A DNA stretch of 64,000 bases from Dyadobacter sp. 676 (GTDB lineage: Bacteria > Bacteroidota > Bacteroidia > Cytophagales > Spirosomataceae): assembly GCF_040448675.1 (NCBI RefSeq), contig NZ_CP159289.1, forward strand, positions 806,001 through 870,000. The letters run 5' to 3'. Position 1 is the first letter of the stretch, and every line of letters starts with the position of its first letter. Position numbers and translations under genes: made by a program. Below the pieces are notes generated by a model. It saw only the letters and a list, made by a program, of their open reading frames with translations, did not search any database and had not been told where the DNA came from. Positions 17,602-25,189 of the stretch are shown in pieces.

Positions 17602-19137
17602 ATGACTTACTCAAAGCTTACAAGCACAGAACTACTGGGAATCCGAACGCTCGGAGAACTAAAAAAAGCAGGTTATCAGTCGCGTTCGATCAAGCAAGAG
17701 CTGAGAGATAACCTGATTGAAAAGATCAGGAATAAAGAGAATGTCTTCCCGGGAATCTGGGGTTACGAGGAAACGGTTATTCCCGACGTGGAAAGGGCTA
17801 TTCTTTCCATGCATAACATTAACTTCCTGGGCCTTCGCGGGCAGGCGAAGACGCGTATCGCACGCATGATGGTCGGTCTGCTCGACGAATACATTCCTTA
17901 CATTAAAAATTCGGAATTGCACGACGATCCCCTGGCGCCGCTTTCGCGCTATGCCAAGGACGTGCTGGCCGAGCTGGGCGACAATGCGGAGATAGCATGG
18001 CTGCACCGCGATGAGCGTTATACCGAAAAGCTGGCGACGCCTGATGTTTCGGTAGCGGATTTGATCGGCGACGTAGATCCGATCAAAGCGGCAACCTTAA
18101 AACTGCCCTATTCCGACGAGCGTGTGATCCATTTCGGGCTCATTCCGCGCTCGCACCGCGGCGTTTTCGTGATCAACGAACTGCCCGATTTACAGGCGCG
18201 CATCCAGGTAGCGTTGTTCAATATCTTGCAGGAAGGCGATATTCAGATCCGCGGGTTCAAACTGCGCTTACCACTTGATATCCAATTCGTGTTTACGGCT
18301 AATCCCGAGGATTATACCAACCGGGGAAGCATCGTAACGCCGCTGAAAGACCGGATCGAAAGCCAGATCGTAACGCATTACCCCAAAACGATCGAAACCG
18401 GCAAGCGCATTACCGAACAGGAAGCGATTGTGAAACCGGAACAGCAGAGCCTGGTCCGCGTAAATGAGCTGGTAAAAACATTGATCGAGCAGATTGCATT
18501 CGAGGCGCGGGAAAGCGAGTATGTAGACGCCAAAAGTGGCGTTTCGGCACGTTTGACGATTTCGGCCTATGAAAGCCTTTTAAGTACCGCCGAAAGAAGA
18601 GCGCTGATCAATGGAGAAAGTTCGACTTACGTACGGATTTCGGACCTGTATGGCGTCGTTTCGGCGATTTGCGGGAAAGTGGAGTTGGTTTACGAAGGCG
18701 AAGTGGAGGGCCCGGTAATCGTGGCGCAGAACCTGATCGGCAAAGCGATCCGCACGCAATTCCTGAACTTCTTCCCGGATCCTGAAAAAAGCAAAAAAAG
18801 CAAGATCAATCCTTACGCGAAAGTGGTGGAATGGTTTGGTGCAGGCAATGAAATGGAGATGCCTGCCGACATGACCGACCGTGAATACACCGCACGCCTG
18901 AGGACCATAGACGGCCTGGACGATTTCGTAGACATGCTTTCTGCTTACGGCGATGCCGAGGAAAAGCTCTTCATGATGGAATTCGCGTTGCACGGCATGG
19001 CCGAATTCTCACTTGTAGGCAAGCAGGCGCTCGATCAGGGGATGAAATTTCAGGATCTCGTCAGCAGCATGTTTTCCGGCCCTGGCGACGAAGACTATGA
19101 TTTCGACGAGGACGACGATGATCGTAAGCCATTTTAG
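17602..19137 (+). CDS. ChlI/MoxR-like AAA+ ATPase
   Basis: 511 residues. The AAA+ core has an atypical Walker A (GLRGQAKT, residues 77-84), a Walker B (VFVINELPDL) and a sensor region (FVFTANPEDYTNRGSIVTPLKDR), as in magnesium-chelatase I-type ATPases. The C-terminus is strongly acidic (DEDYDFDEDDDDRKPF). These ATPases usually act with a VWA-domain partner to remodel or insert a cofactor into a target protein. The VWA protein at 45416-46525 is a plausible partner. The genome shows no other sign of chlorophyll synthesis here, so a chelatase role is not implied. Confidence 0.85.
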   Translation: MTYSKLTSTELLGIRTLGELKKAGYQSRSIKQELRDNLIEKIRNKENVFPGIWGYEETVIPDVERAILSMHNINFLGLRGQAKTRIARMMVGLLDEYIPYIKNSELHDDPLAPLSRYAKDVLAELGDNAEIAWLHRDERYTEKLATPDVSVADLIGDVDPIKAATLKLPYSDERVIHFGLIPRSHRGVFVINELPDLQARIQVALFNILQEGDIQIRGFKLRLPLDIQFVFTANPEDYTNRGSIVTPLKDRIESQIVTHYPKTIETGKRITEQEAIVKPEQQSLVRVNELVKTLIEQIAFEARESEYVDAKSGVSARLTISAYESLLSTAERRALINGESSTYVRISDLYGVVSAICGKVELVYEGEVEGPVIVAQNLIGKAIRTQFLNFFPDPEKSKKSKINPYAKVVEWFGAGNEMEMPADMTDREYTARLRTIDGLDDFVDMLSAYGDAEEKLFMMEFALHGMAEFSLVGKQALDQGMKFQDLVSSMFSGPGDEDYDFDEDDDDRKPF

Positions 19138-19175
19138 CAGCAAGCGCCATTCGGATGCCACTTTTCAAAATCGAC

Positions 19176-19219
19176 TACCAAATAAAAATGCCCTGTGTGC
19201 AGGGCATTTTTATTTGGTA
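19176..19219. terminator. Bidirectional intrinsic terminator between ChlI-like gene and recA
   Basis: A perfect 20-bp inverted repeat has a 4-base loop (19196-19199), with an A-rich left arm and a T-rich right arm. It lies between two convergent stops and should terminate both transcripts. Confidence 0.92.
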
Positions 19220-19230
19220 TATTCAAAATC

Positions 19231-20298
19231 TTACTCCGGAGAACCGTCGTCTGCAACGTTTGGCTCGCTGGTATCGATCAGCGAATCGGGGTCGTTATTC
19301 ACTTTTCCACGGATTTTGCCTTCGAGTTCTTCCAGCAATTCCGGATTATCTTTCAAAAGCGCTTTCACAGCGTCACGGCCTTGCCCGAGGCGGTTCCCTT
19401 CATAACTGAACCAGGAACCCGATTTCTTCACGATATCCAGCTCCACTGCCAGGTCGATCACCTCTCCTACTTTGGAAACCCCTTCCCCATACATGATATC
19501 GAATTCCACCACTTTGAACGGCGGGGCCACTTTATTTTTAACCACTTTTACACGGGTGCGGTTACCCAGGATAGCGTCGGCGCTTTCCTTGATCTGGCCT
19601 ACGCGGCGAATATCCAGGCGTACCGATGCATAGTATTTCAATGCATTACCGCCCGTCGTAGTCTCGGGGTTACCGAACATCACCCCGATCTTTTCGCGGA
19701 GCTGGTTGATGAAGATGCAGCAGCAGCCTGTTTTATTGATCACACCCGTCAGTTTACGCAATGCCTGCGACATCAAACGTGCCTGTAAACCCATTTTGCT
19801 GTCGCCCATTTCGCCCTCCAGTTCTGCGCGTGGTACCAATGCCGCCACGGAGTCGATCACGATGATGTCAACCGCGCCGGAGCTGATCAGGTGCTCGGCG
19901 ATTTCGAGTGCCTGCTCGCCGCTGTCGGGCTGTGAAATAAGGAGGTTGCTGGTGTCGATTCCGAGCTTCTCCGCGTAAGTTCTGTCAAAAGCATGTTCTG
20001 CATCGATGAACGCCGCGAGACCGCCCTTCTTTTGCGCCTCGGCGATGCAGTGCATCGATAACGTGGTTTTACCCGACGATTCGGGTCCGTAAATCTCCAC
20101 GATCCGGCCCCGGGGAACACCGCCTACGCCCAGCGCGAGGTCAAGACCCAGTGAACCGGTCGAAATTACCGGAATGTCCAATACTTTGGTGTCGCTCAGA
20201 CGCATCACAGTACCTTTGCCGTAAGTCTTGTCGAGCTTTTCGAGCGTGGTCTGCAACGCTTTTAGTTTGTTGTCTTTATCGGTTGTTGGTTGTGCCAT
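19231..20298 (-). CDS. recA: Recombinase RecA
   Basis: 355 residues with all RecA landmarks: Walker [11 protein letters not shown] at residues 71-80, Walker B-like [17 protein letters not shown], the DNA-binding loop L1 region ([15 protein letters not shown]) and L2 region ([17 protein letters not shown]), and an acidic C-terminus. It forms filaments on single-stranded DNA for strand exchange. A terminator-like hairpin sits in its leader (20328-20362). No SOS box could be identified. Confidence 0.98.
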   Translation of the reverse strand: MAQPTTDKDNKLKALQTTLEKLDKTYGKGTVMRLSDTKVLDIPVISTGSLGLDLALGVGGVPRGRIVEIYGPESSGKTTLSMHCIAEAQKKGGLAAFIDAEHAFDRTYAEKLGIDTSNLLISQPDSGEQALEIAEHLISSGAVDIIVIDSVAALVPRAELEGEMGDSKMGLQARLMSQALRKLTGVINKTGCCCIFINQLREKIGVMFGNPETTTGGNALKYYASVRLDIRRVGQIKESADAILGNRTRVKVVKNKVAPPFKVVEFDIMYGEGVSKVGEVIDLAVELDIVKKSGSWFSYEGNRLGQGRDAVKALLKDNPELLEELEGKIRGKVNNDPDSLIDTSEPNVADDGSPE

Positions 20299-20327
20299 AA
20301 AAATGGTAACAAGAATGTGTTTGGTAC

Positions 20328-20362
20328 ATAAAAAAGCGGCTTTTGCTGGACAAAAACCGCTT
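20328..20362 (-). terminator. Terminator-like hairpin in the recA leader
   Basis: Read on the recA strand, AAGCGGTTTTTG pairs with CAAAAGCCGCTT with one mismatch around a 5-base loop, followed by a run of six T. It ends only about 30 bases before the recA ATG. It could attenuate recA or end a short upstream transcript; I cannot tell which. Confidence 0.5.
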
Positions 20363-20572
20363 GAAACGGGTCTTTATTGTTTTGTAAAAATAGCTAATTC
20401 CATCTTAAACAACAACCCGTATTTTGCCCGGAAACTTAATTTTTCACGAAATTTTCGCATTTTGGAACATTCGCGAAAGATGCCGGAAAATGGCAATGCC
20501 CAAGCGGTCCTGCGCAGTTATCAAAAGGTACGGAAGGCGTGATTACCAGCGCATGATTATCCGTCATTTCCC

Positions 20573-20580
20573 TAATTTTG
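20573..20580 (+). promoter_or_regulatory. Bacteroidota-type -7 promoter element for the aminopeptidase gene
   Basis: TAATTTTG matches TAnnTTTG exactly and overlaps an in-frame TTG at 20578. A real start must therefore lie downstream, which supports the GTG at 20635. Confidence 0.5.
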
Positions 20581-20634
20581 CAGCGGTCGTCAAATTGCTC
20601 CGCAAAGACCAATCCACACTTAAAAGCCGAAATT

Positions 20635-21672
20635 GTGATCCGGAAAATATTGCTTGCCCTGTTGGCCGTCGTGCTCCTGCTCGGTATTTGGCAGAGGGAT
20701 GTTCTGACTTATGCATTTTTACAGGCCAAAGGACAAATTGGCATACTCATGCAAGTGGAAGATGTGGACGATGTGCTCGCCGACCCGACTTTCCCCGATT
20801 CCCTCAAAGCACGCATTCGCCTGATCCGGGAAATCAAGAAATTCGGCGTCGATTCGCTGGGCCTGACGCCGTCTGATAACTACACGACGTTCTACGATCA
20901 GCATGGCAGGCCGCTTATCTGGCTCATTACCGCCTCGGAGCGTTACAAAGTGGAACCGTATCAGTGGCATTTCCCAATCGTCGGAACCTTTCCCTACAAG
21001 GGTTATTTCGATTCGACCCGGGCGGCGGCGGAAGAAAAGGCGCTGATCGGAAGGGGGTTAGACACCGACATCGGCGAAGTTTCGGCCTGGTCGACGCTCG
21101 GTTACCTCAAAGATCCGATCCTTTCCAGCATGCTCCGCCGACGCGACGGCAGCCTTGCCAACCTCATATTGCACGAACTTACACATGGTACGCTTTTTGT
21201 AAAAAACAATCTGGAACTCAACGAAAACCTGGCCAGTTTTGTCGGCGACCAGGGGGCTATACGGTTTTTGAAATACAAGTATGGTCAGGATTCGGAGCAA
21301 ATGCGTATTTACGAGTATTCCAAACGGTATAACGACGCTTATTCGCAGCATATGCTCAGGGGCGCGGGCCGCCTCGACAGCCTATACAAAACATTTGGTC
21401 CTGACCCGGCGCCCAGCAGGCTGAGGGATTCGTTGAAAACCAGATTGATAACCGATATCGTAAGCGACACGGACACACTGCTTTCAGGCAAGCGTACGTT
21501 AACAAACAAAAACCGCTGGCCCGACGGGAAACTCCCCAATAATGCTTACTTTATCAGCTACCTGACCTATAAGTCGAAACAGGATACTTTCAGGCAGGAA
21601 TTTGAAGAAAAGTTTGGAGGGGATTTAAAAAAATACCTGAACTATTTAAAGGGCAAATACCCTTCCCTGTAA
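20635..21672 (+). CDS. Predicted zinc aminopeptidase (COG4324 type)
   Basis: About 345 residues from the GTG at 20635, which starts directly before an N-terminal membrane anchor (ILLALLAVVLLLGIW). The zinc-binding HELTH motif is at about residues 180-184, and NENLASFVG about 13 residues later supplies the likely third ligand (Glu). This matches the 'predicted aminopeptidase' family PF10023. Family proteins are anchored facing the periplasm; their substrates are not well established. It is followed after 13 bases by a DUF3108 gene, probably in one operon. Confidence 0.8.
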   Translation: MIRKILLALLAVVLLLGIWQRDVLTYAFLQAKGQIGILMQVEDVDDVLADPTFPDSLKARIRLIREIKKFGVDSLGLTPSDNYTTFYDQHGRPLIWLITASERYKVEPYQWHFPIVGTFPYKGYFDSTRAAAEEKALIGRGLDTDIGEVSAWSTLGYLKDPILSSMLRRRDGSLANLILHELTHGTLFVKNNLELNENLASFVGDQGAIRFLKYKYGQDSEQMRIYEYSKRYNDAYSQHMLRGAGRLDSLYKTFGPDPAPSRLRDSLKTRLITDIVSDTDTLLSGKRTLTNKNRWPDGKLPNNAYFISYLTYKSKQDTFRQEFEEKFGGDLKKYLNYLKGKYPSL

Positions 21673-21685
21673 CGTTTTTATTAGC

Positions 21686-22492
21686 ATGAAACGATCTTAC
21701 ACATTACTATTAGCCATTTCGACATTAGCATTGCTGCTCTCTTTCCGCCAGTTCGACGATACTGCGGAAATGGACCGGCACATCCCCAATAAAAGCTTTG
21801 GCACCGGCGAACGGGTGGAATACCGGGTACACTACGGCTTTATCAATGCCGCCGAGGCGAAAGTGGAAGTGAGTAAAGCCGTTTCGATGATCAACAACCG
21901 GCCCTGTTACCGCGTGAATGTCGTTGGCCGTACGGTAGGTGCATTCGACCTTATTTCACGCGTGCGCGACACGTGGCGCTCGTACATCGATACAACGGCT
22001 ATTCTTCCCCACATGTTCGAGCGGCAGATCCAGGAGAACAAATACCGCAAGGAAGAGACGGTGTATTTCAACCACGCTAAAGACCAGGCGGTATCGAACG
22101 TGAAGGACGAGAGCAAAACCTACAACGTCCCCAACAACATTCACGATATCATCAGCGGCTATTTTTTCCTCCGTACGATCAATTTCGATAAGGTGCGCGA
22201 AGGCGAGATCATTGAAGTGCCCACTTTCTTTGACGGCGAGGTCTATAAGCTGCGCGTGCGGTATGTGGGCAAAGATGTGATCAAAACCAAGTTTGGTAAG
22301 AGCAAAGTGCTAAGGCTGTCGCCGCAGATTCCCTCCAATAAGTTCTTCAAAGGCGAAGAGCCGATGGCGCTTTGGGTTTCCGACGATTCGAACAAAATTC
22401 CGCTGAAAGCCGAAGTGGACCTTAAAATCGGCTCGCTGGAAATGGATTTGAAGTCCTACAAGGGCCTGCGCAAAGACATCAACTGGTTCTGA
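21686..22492 (+). CDS. DUF3108 exported protein
   Basis: 268 residues with an N-terminal signal (LLLAISTLALLLSF). The DUF3108 beta-rich body begins at GTGERVEYRVHYGFINAAEAKVEV and includes VRDTWRSYIDTTAILPHMF and GEEPMALWVSDDSNKIPLKAEV. Proteins of this family are periplasmic, beta-sandwich-like and of unknown role, possibly lipid-binding. Its stop overlaps the 3' end of the convergent FemAB-like gene by 14 bases. Confidence 0.8.
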   Translation: MKRSYTLLLAISTLALLLSFRQFDDTAEMDRHIPNKSFGTGERVEYRVHYGFINAAEAKVEVSKAVSMINNRPCYRVNVVGRTVGAFDLISRVRDTWRSYIDTTAILPHMFERQIQENKYRKEETVYFNHAKDQAVSNVKDESKTYNVPNNIHDIISGYFFLRTINFDKVREGEIIEVPTFFDGEVYKLRVRYVGKDVIKTKFGKSKVLRLSPQIPSNKFFKGEEPMALWVSDDSNKIPLKAEVDLKIGSLEMDLKSYKGLRKDINWF

Positions 22493-23486
22493 CCAGCAAC
22501 CACTTGCGCAGGTTCTGGATTTGGCGAAACGGGAAGGGCAATGCGTTCCTTTTTATGCAACAGAACGGCATCGCGACCGTCCCGAAACCGCCATAATACC
22601 TTGCGACAGCTTCGTTTTGCGGGCTCTCAAAATCAAAAACGGTCCCTATTCCCGCAAAACTTCGAAACCAGGCGTCCAGTATCGCGAGCCTCGCATTACC
22701 TTTCCGGCCGGCATGGTTGGCGGCGTTAAACAGGTAAATCGTTCGCCCGTGGCAATGAACCAACAATACACCCGCGTGTGTATCCAGGCCCTCACGCGCA
22801 TAAAAAATCTTCCCGAATCCACGGCTCACACAGCATTTCCCAAGTTTCTCCAATATCCGGTATGCATCCGATTTGATTTTCCCGATGCGCCCGGCGTGAT
22901 TTTCATTAAAGAGTTTAATTAATGTTTCAAAATCGTCCGATTCGATGATCTCCCAATTTGCATTCAACCCTCTTTTCAAATTGAGTTTCCGGTCTGCGGA
23001 ATAGCCTGCGTAAAGTTCCGCGTAGGGTTGCCGCAGATCCAGCCAGTGTGTTTGAAATACCTCATAACCAAAGTACTCCGAAAGATCGGCGTCATGGATC
23101 GCCGGTAAATTGTCCGGATTAAATGCATAGTTGGAAATGTAGGGGAAATACTGCGCTACGGCCCGGAGAAACGGCTCGTATTCGGAGGTGGCGGGCTCGT
23201 CGCGGGAAAAAATGCCCAGGTATTGGCAAAATAATGGCTGGTACAGAACCGGCCTGCCGAATTTACGCCTGACAGGCAGCGGCATGACGATCGAGAAGTC
23301 ATTCGCGGAAGGCCACACGAGCGCCTTCCATTGTTCGCAAACGATGTCGAGATACCAGCTGAGCGCGTAAATCACGCATTGCCTGCTCCGACTGATGTGA
23401 TCGTCCCAGGCCTGAGCCGAAATTTGCTCCCGGGAAAGAAGGATAGGCTTTGACGACATATGTTCAAGAAATTGGTTCCCGAACAT
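22479..23486 (-). CDS. FemAB/GNAT-like acyltransferase of unknown substrate
   Basis: About 335 residues (or 326 from a second ATG at 23459). The sequence has the look of a double-GNAT FemAB-like protein: an N-terminal YALSWYLDIVCEQWKALVWP, a central RKLNLKRGLNANWEIIESDDFETLIKLFNENH, and a C-terminal acetyl-donor-site-like stretch (HAGRKGNARLAILDAWFRSFAG). No active residues can be assigned with certainty. It lies between dnaA and the convergent DUF3108 gene and may be co-transcribed with dnaA (14-base gap). Confidence 0.6.
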   Translation of the reverse strand: MFGNQFLEHMSSKPILLSREQISAQAWDDHISRSRQCVIYALSWYLDIVCEQWKALVWPSANDFSIVMPLPVRRKFGRPVLYQPLFCQYLGIFSRDEPATSEYEPFLRAVAQYFPYISNYAFNPDNLPAIHDADLSEYFGYEVFQTHWLDLRQPYAELYAGYSADRKLNLKRGLNANWEIIESDDFETLIKLFNENHAGRIGKIKSDAYRILEKLGKCCVSRGFGKIFYAREGLDTHAGVLLVHCHGRTIYLFNAANHAGRKGNARLAILDAWFRSFAGIGTVFDFESPQNEAVARYYGGFGTVAMPFCCIKRNALPFPFRQIQNLRKWLLVRTS

Positions 23487-23500
23487 TGATACGCCGGTTT

Positions 23501-24943
23501 CTACTTAAAGTAACTGCGAAGCTTTTGTAAAGTTTCTTCCACGTCCGGCGTTTCGTCCATCAAAAGGTTAATGCTCTGAATGGAATGGATAACCGTACTA
23601 TGGTCGCGGCCCCCAAAATGGTAGCCGATGGATTTGAGCGGCAGGTCGGTGTATTCCTTCGCGAGGTACATCGCAAGCTGGCGTGGGTAAACGACCTCTT
23701 TTTTGCGGCTCTTGCTTTTCAGGTCGGCGATGGAAACCTGGAAATAATCGGCGATGATCTCCTGAATGGTGTCGATCGTCACCTCCTTATCCTCGTTCAT
23801 CACGATGTTGCGAAGCGTGTTTTTGGCCAGTTCGACATCGATATTGCGGCGTGTGAGCGACGCCTGGGCCATCAGGGAAACGATTACGCCTTCCAGCTCC
23901 CTGACGTTCGAATTCACGCTGTGCGCAATGTATTCGATCACGTCGTAGTCGATCGAAATGCCTTCGGACTGTATCTTTTTCTGGATAATCGCGATACGCG
24001 TCTCGAAATCCGGGGCCTGCAAATCGGCGGTGAGCCCCCATTTAAAGCGGGACAGCAGACGGTCCTGCAAACCTTGCAGCTCCCGCGGTGGGCGGTCGCT
24101 TGTCATGATGATCTGCTTGCCTAGCTGGTGCAGGTGGTTGAAAATATGGAAGAACGTATCCTGCGTCTTTTCCTTGCCTGACAGGAACTGTACGTCGTCG
24201 ATCGCCAGCACGTCCACCTTCATATAAAAATCGGTGAATTCCTGCAAGGTGTTGTTGCGGATCGAGTTGATAAACTGGTTGGTGAATTTCTCGGAGGATA
24301 CGTACAGTACCAGCTTGTTTTCGAAATGGTTGGTGATGTAATTCCCGATGGCCTGCACGAGGTGCGTTTTGCCCAGCCCCACGCCTCCATACATCATCAG
24401 CGGATTGAACGAGGTAAGCCCCGGGCGCTGCGCCACCGCGAAACCAGCCGAGCGCGCAAGCCTGTTACAGTCCCCCTCGATGAAATTGTCAAAGGAATAA
24501 TTGGGATTCAGATAGGTGTCGAGCGTGAGCGAGTCCTGGTCTTTTTCCTTCACGCTCGCGCTTGTGCGCGGGTCTGTCGAGAAATTGTCCGGCCTGGAAT
24601 AATTTGGAGATTTCTGGGTCGAGACATTCATCGTCAGCGGCTGGTGCTTCTCGTTACCGGTGTCGACGATAATGGAATATTCCAATAATCCATCGCGCCC
24701 GATCGCATAGTCCAGCGCCTTCCTCAGCAGATTGACGTAATTATCTTCCAGCCATTCATAGAAAAACTGGCTGGGAACCTGCACCGTAAGTACTTTACCG
24801 TAGAGTTTTAAGGGACGAATGGGTTCAAACCACGTCTTAAAACTCTGTTCGGGAATATGCTGCTGAATAATTCTCAGGCAAGCATCCCAAACCTGGTCTA
24901 CCTCTCTATTTGTGCTGACTCTTTCCAATGTATAATTTACCAA
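23501..24943 (-). CDS. dnaA: Chromosomal replication initiator DnaA
   Basis: About 480 residues with all four domains: domain I (VWDACLRIIQQHIPEQSFKTWFEPI), a variable linker, an AAA+ domain with Walker A GGVGLGKTHLV and Walker B LAIDDVQFL, and the C-terminal HTH with GGRDHSTVIHSI. It binds oriC and opens DNA. The start is uncertain: an in-frame ATG exists at 25015, but a good promoter (TTG-N19-TATCTTTG, 25002 to 24973) lies inside that extension, so a TTG at 24943 is preferred; TTG at 24964 or 24928 is also possible. I saw no DnaA-box cluster next to the gene. Confidence 0.95.
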   Translation of the reverse strand: MVNYTLERVSTNREVDQVWDACLRIIQQHIPEQSFKTWFEPIRPLKLYGKVLTVQVPSQFFYEWLEDNYVNLLRKALDYAIGRDGLLEYSIIVDTGNEKHQPLTMNVSTQKSPNYSRPDNFSTDPRTSASVKEKDQDSLTLDTYLNPNYSFDNFIEGDCNRLARSAGFAVAQRPGLTSFNPLMMYGGVGLGKTHLVQAIGNYITNHFENKLVLYVSSEKFTNQFINSIRNNTLQEFTDFYMKVDVLAIDDVQFLSGKEKTQDTFFHIFNHLHQLGKQIIMTSDRPPRELQGLQDRLLSRFKWGLTADLQAPDFETRIAIIQKKIQSEGISIDYDVIEYIAHSVNSNVRELEGVIVSLMAQASLTRRNIDVELAKNTLRNIVMNEDKEVTIDTIQEIIADYFQVSIADLKSKSRKKEVVYPRQLAMYLAKEYTDLPLKSIGYHFGGRDHSTVIHSIQSINLLMDETPDVEETLQKLRSYFK

Positions 24944-24972
24944 ACTCTGAGTATCATAATTCAAAAGGACGG

Positions 24973-25002
24973 CAAAGATATAAAAATACCTGATCTCCCA
25001 AG
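24973..25002 (-). promoter_or_regulatory. dnaA promoter (-33 TTG and -7 TATCTTTG)
   Basis: On the minus strand TTG (25002-25000) is followed after 19 bases by TATCTTTG (24980-24973). This matches both boxes and the spacing of the Bacteroidota housekeeping promoter. It is the most complete promoter I found in the window. Confidence 0.6.
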
Positions 25003-25138
25003 ATGAATCGGACATTCAATTTAACAGCTACCGGGTGTATCTGCAAGCCTGAAAATAAAATCGCGAGCCTAATCGTGTCCAGAAGGTTACAGAAGCCGTT
25101 TTGAAATTTCAACTCCCGTTTTTAAGCCTCAAAATTTG

Positions 25139-25146
25139 TAGTTTTG
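25139..25146 (+). promoter_or_regulatory. Bacteroidota-type -7 promoter element for the mutase gene
   Basis: TAGTTTTG matches TAnnTTTG exactly, 44 bases upstream of the mutase ATG at 25190. Confidence 0.5.
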
Positions 25147-25189
25147 CTAATCGCACCCGTCCCTGAACCGGCCATTAATCCTATTACCC

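Noticed and set aside
17602..19137. True magnesium chelatase subunit for chlorophyll synthesis
   Set aside because: No other chlorophyll gene is present and such ATPases are widespread in non-photosynthetic Bacteroidota.
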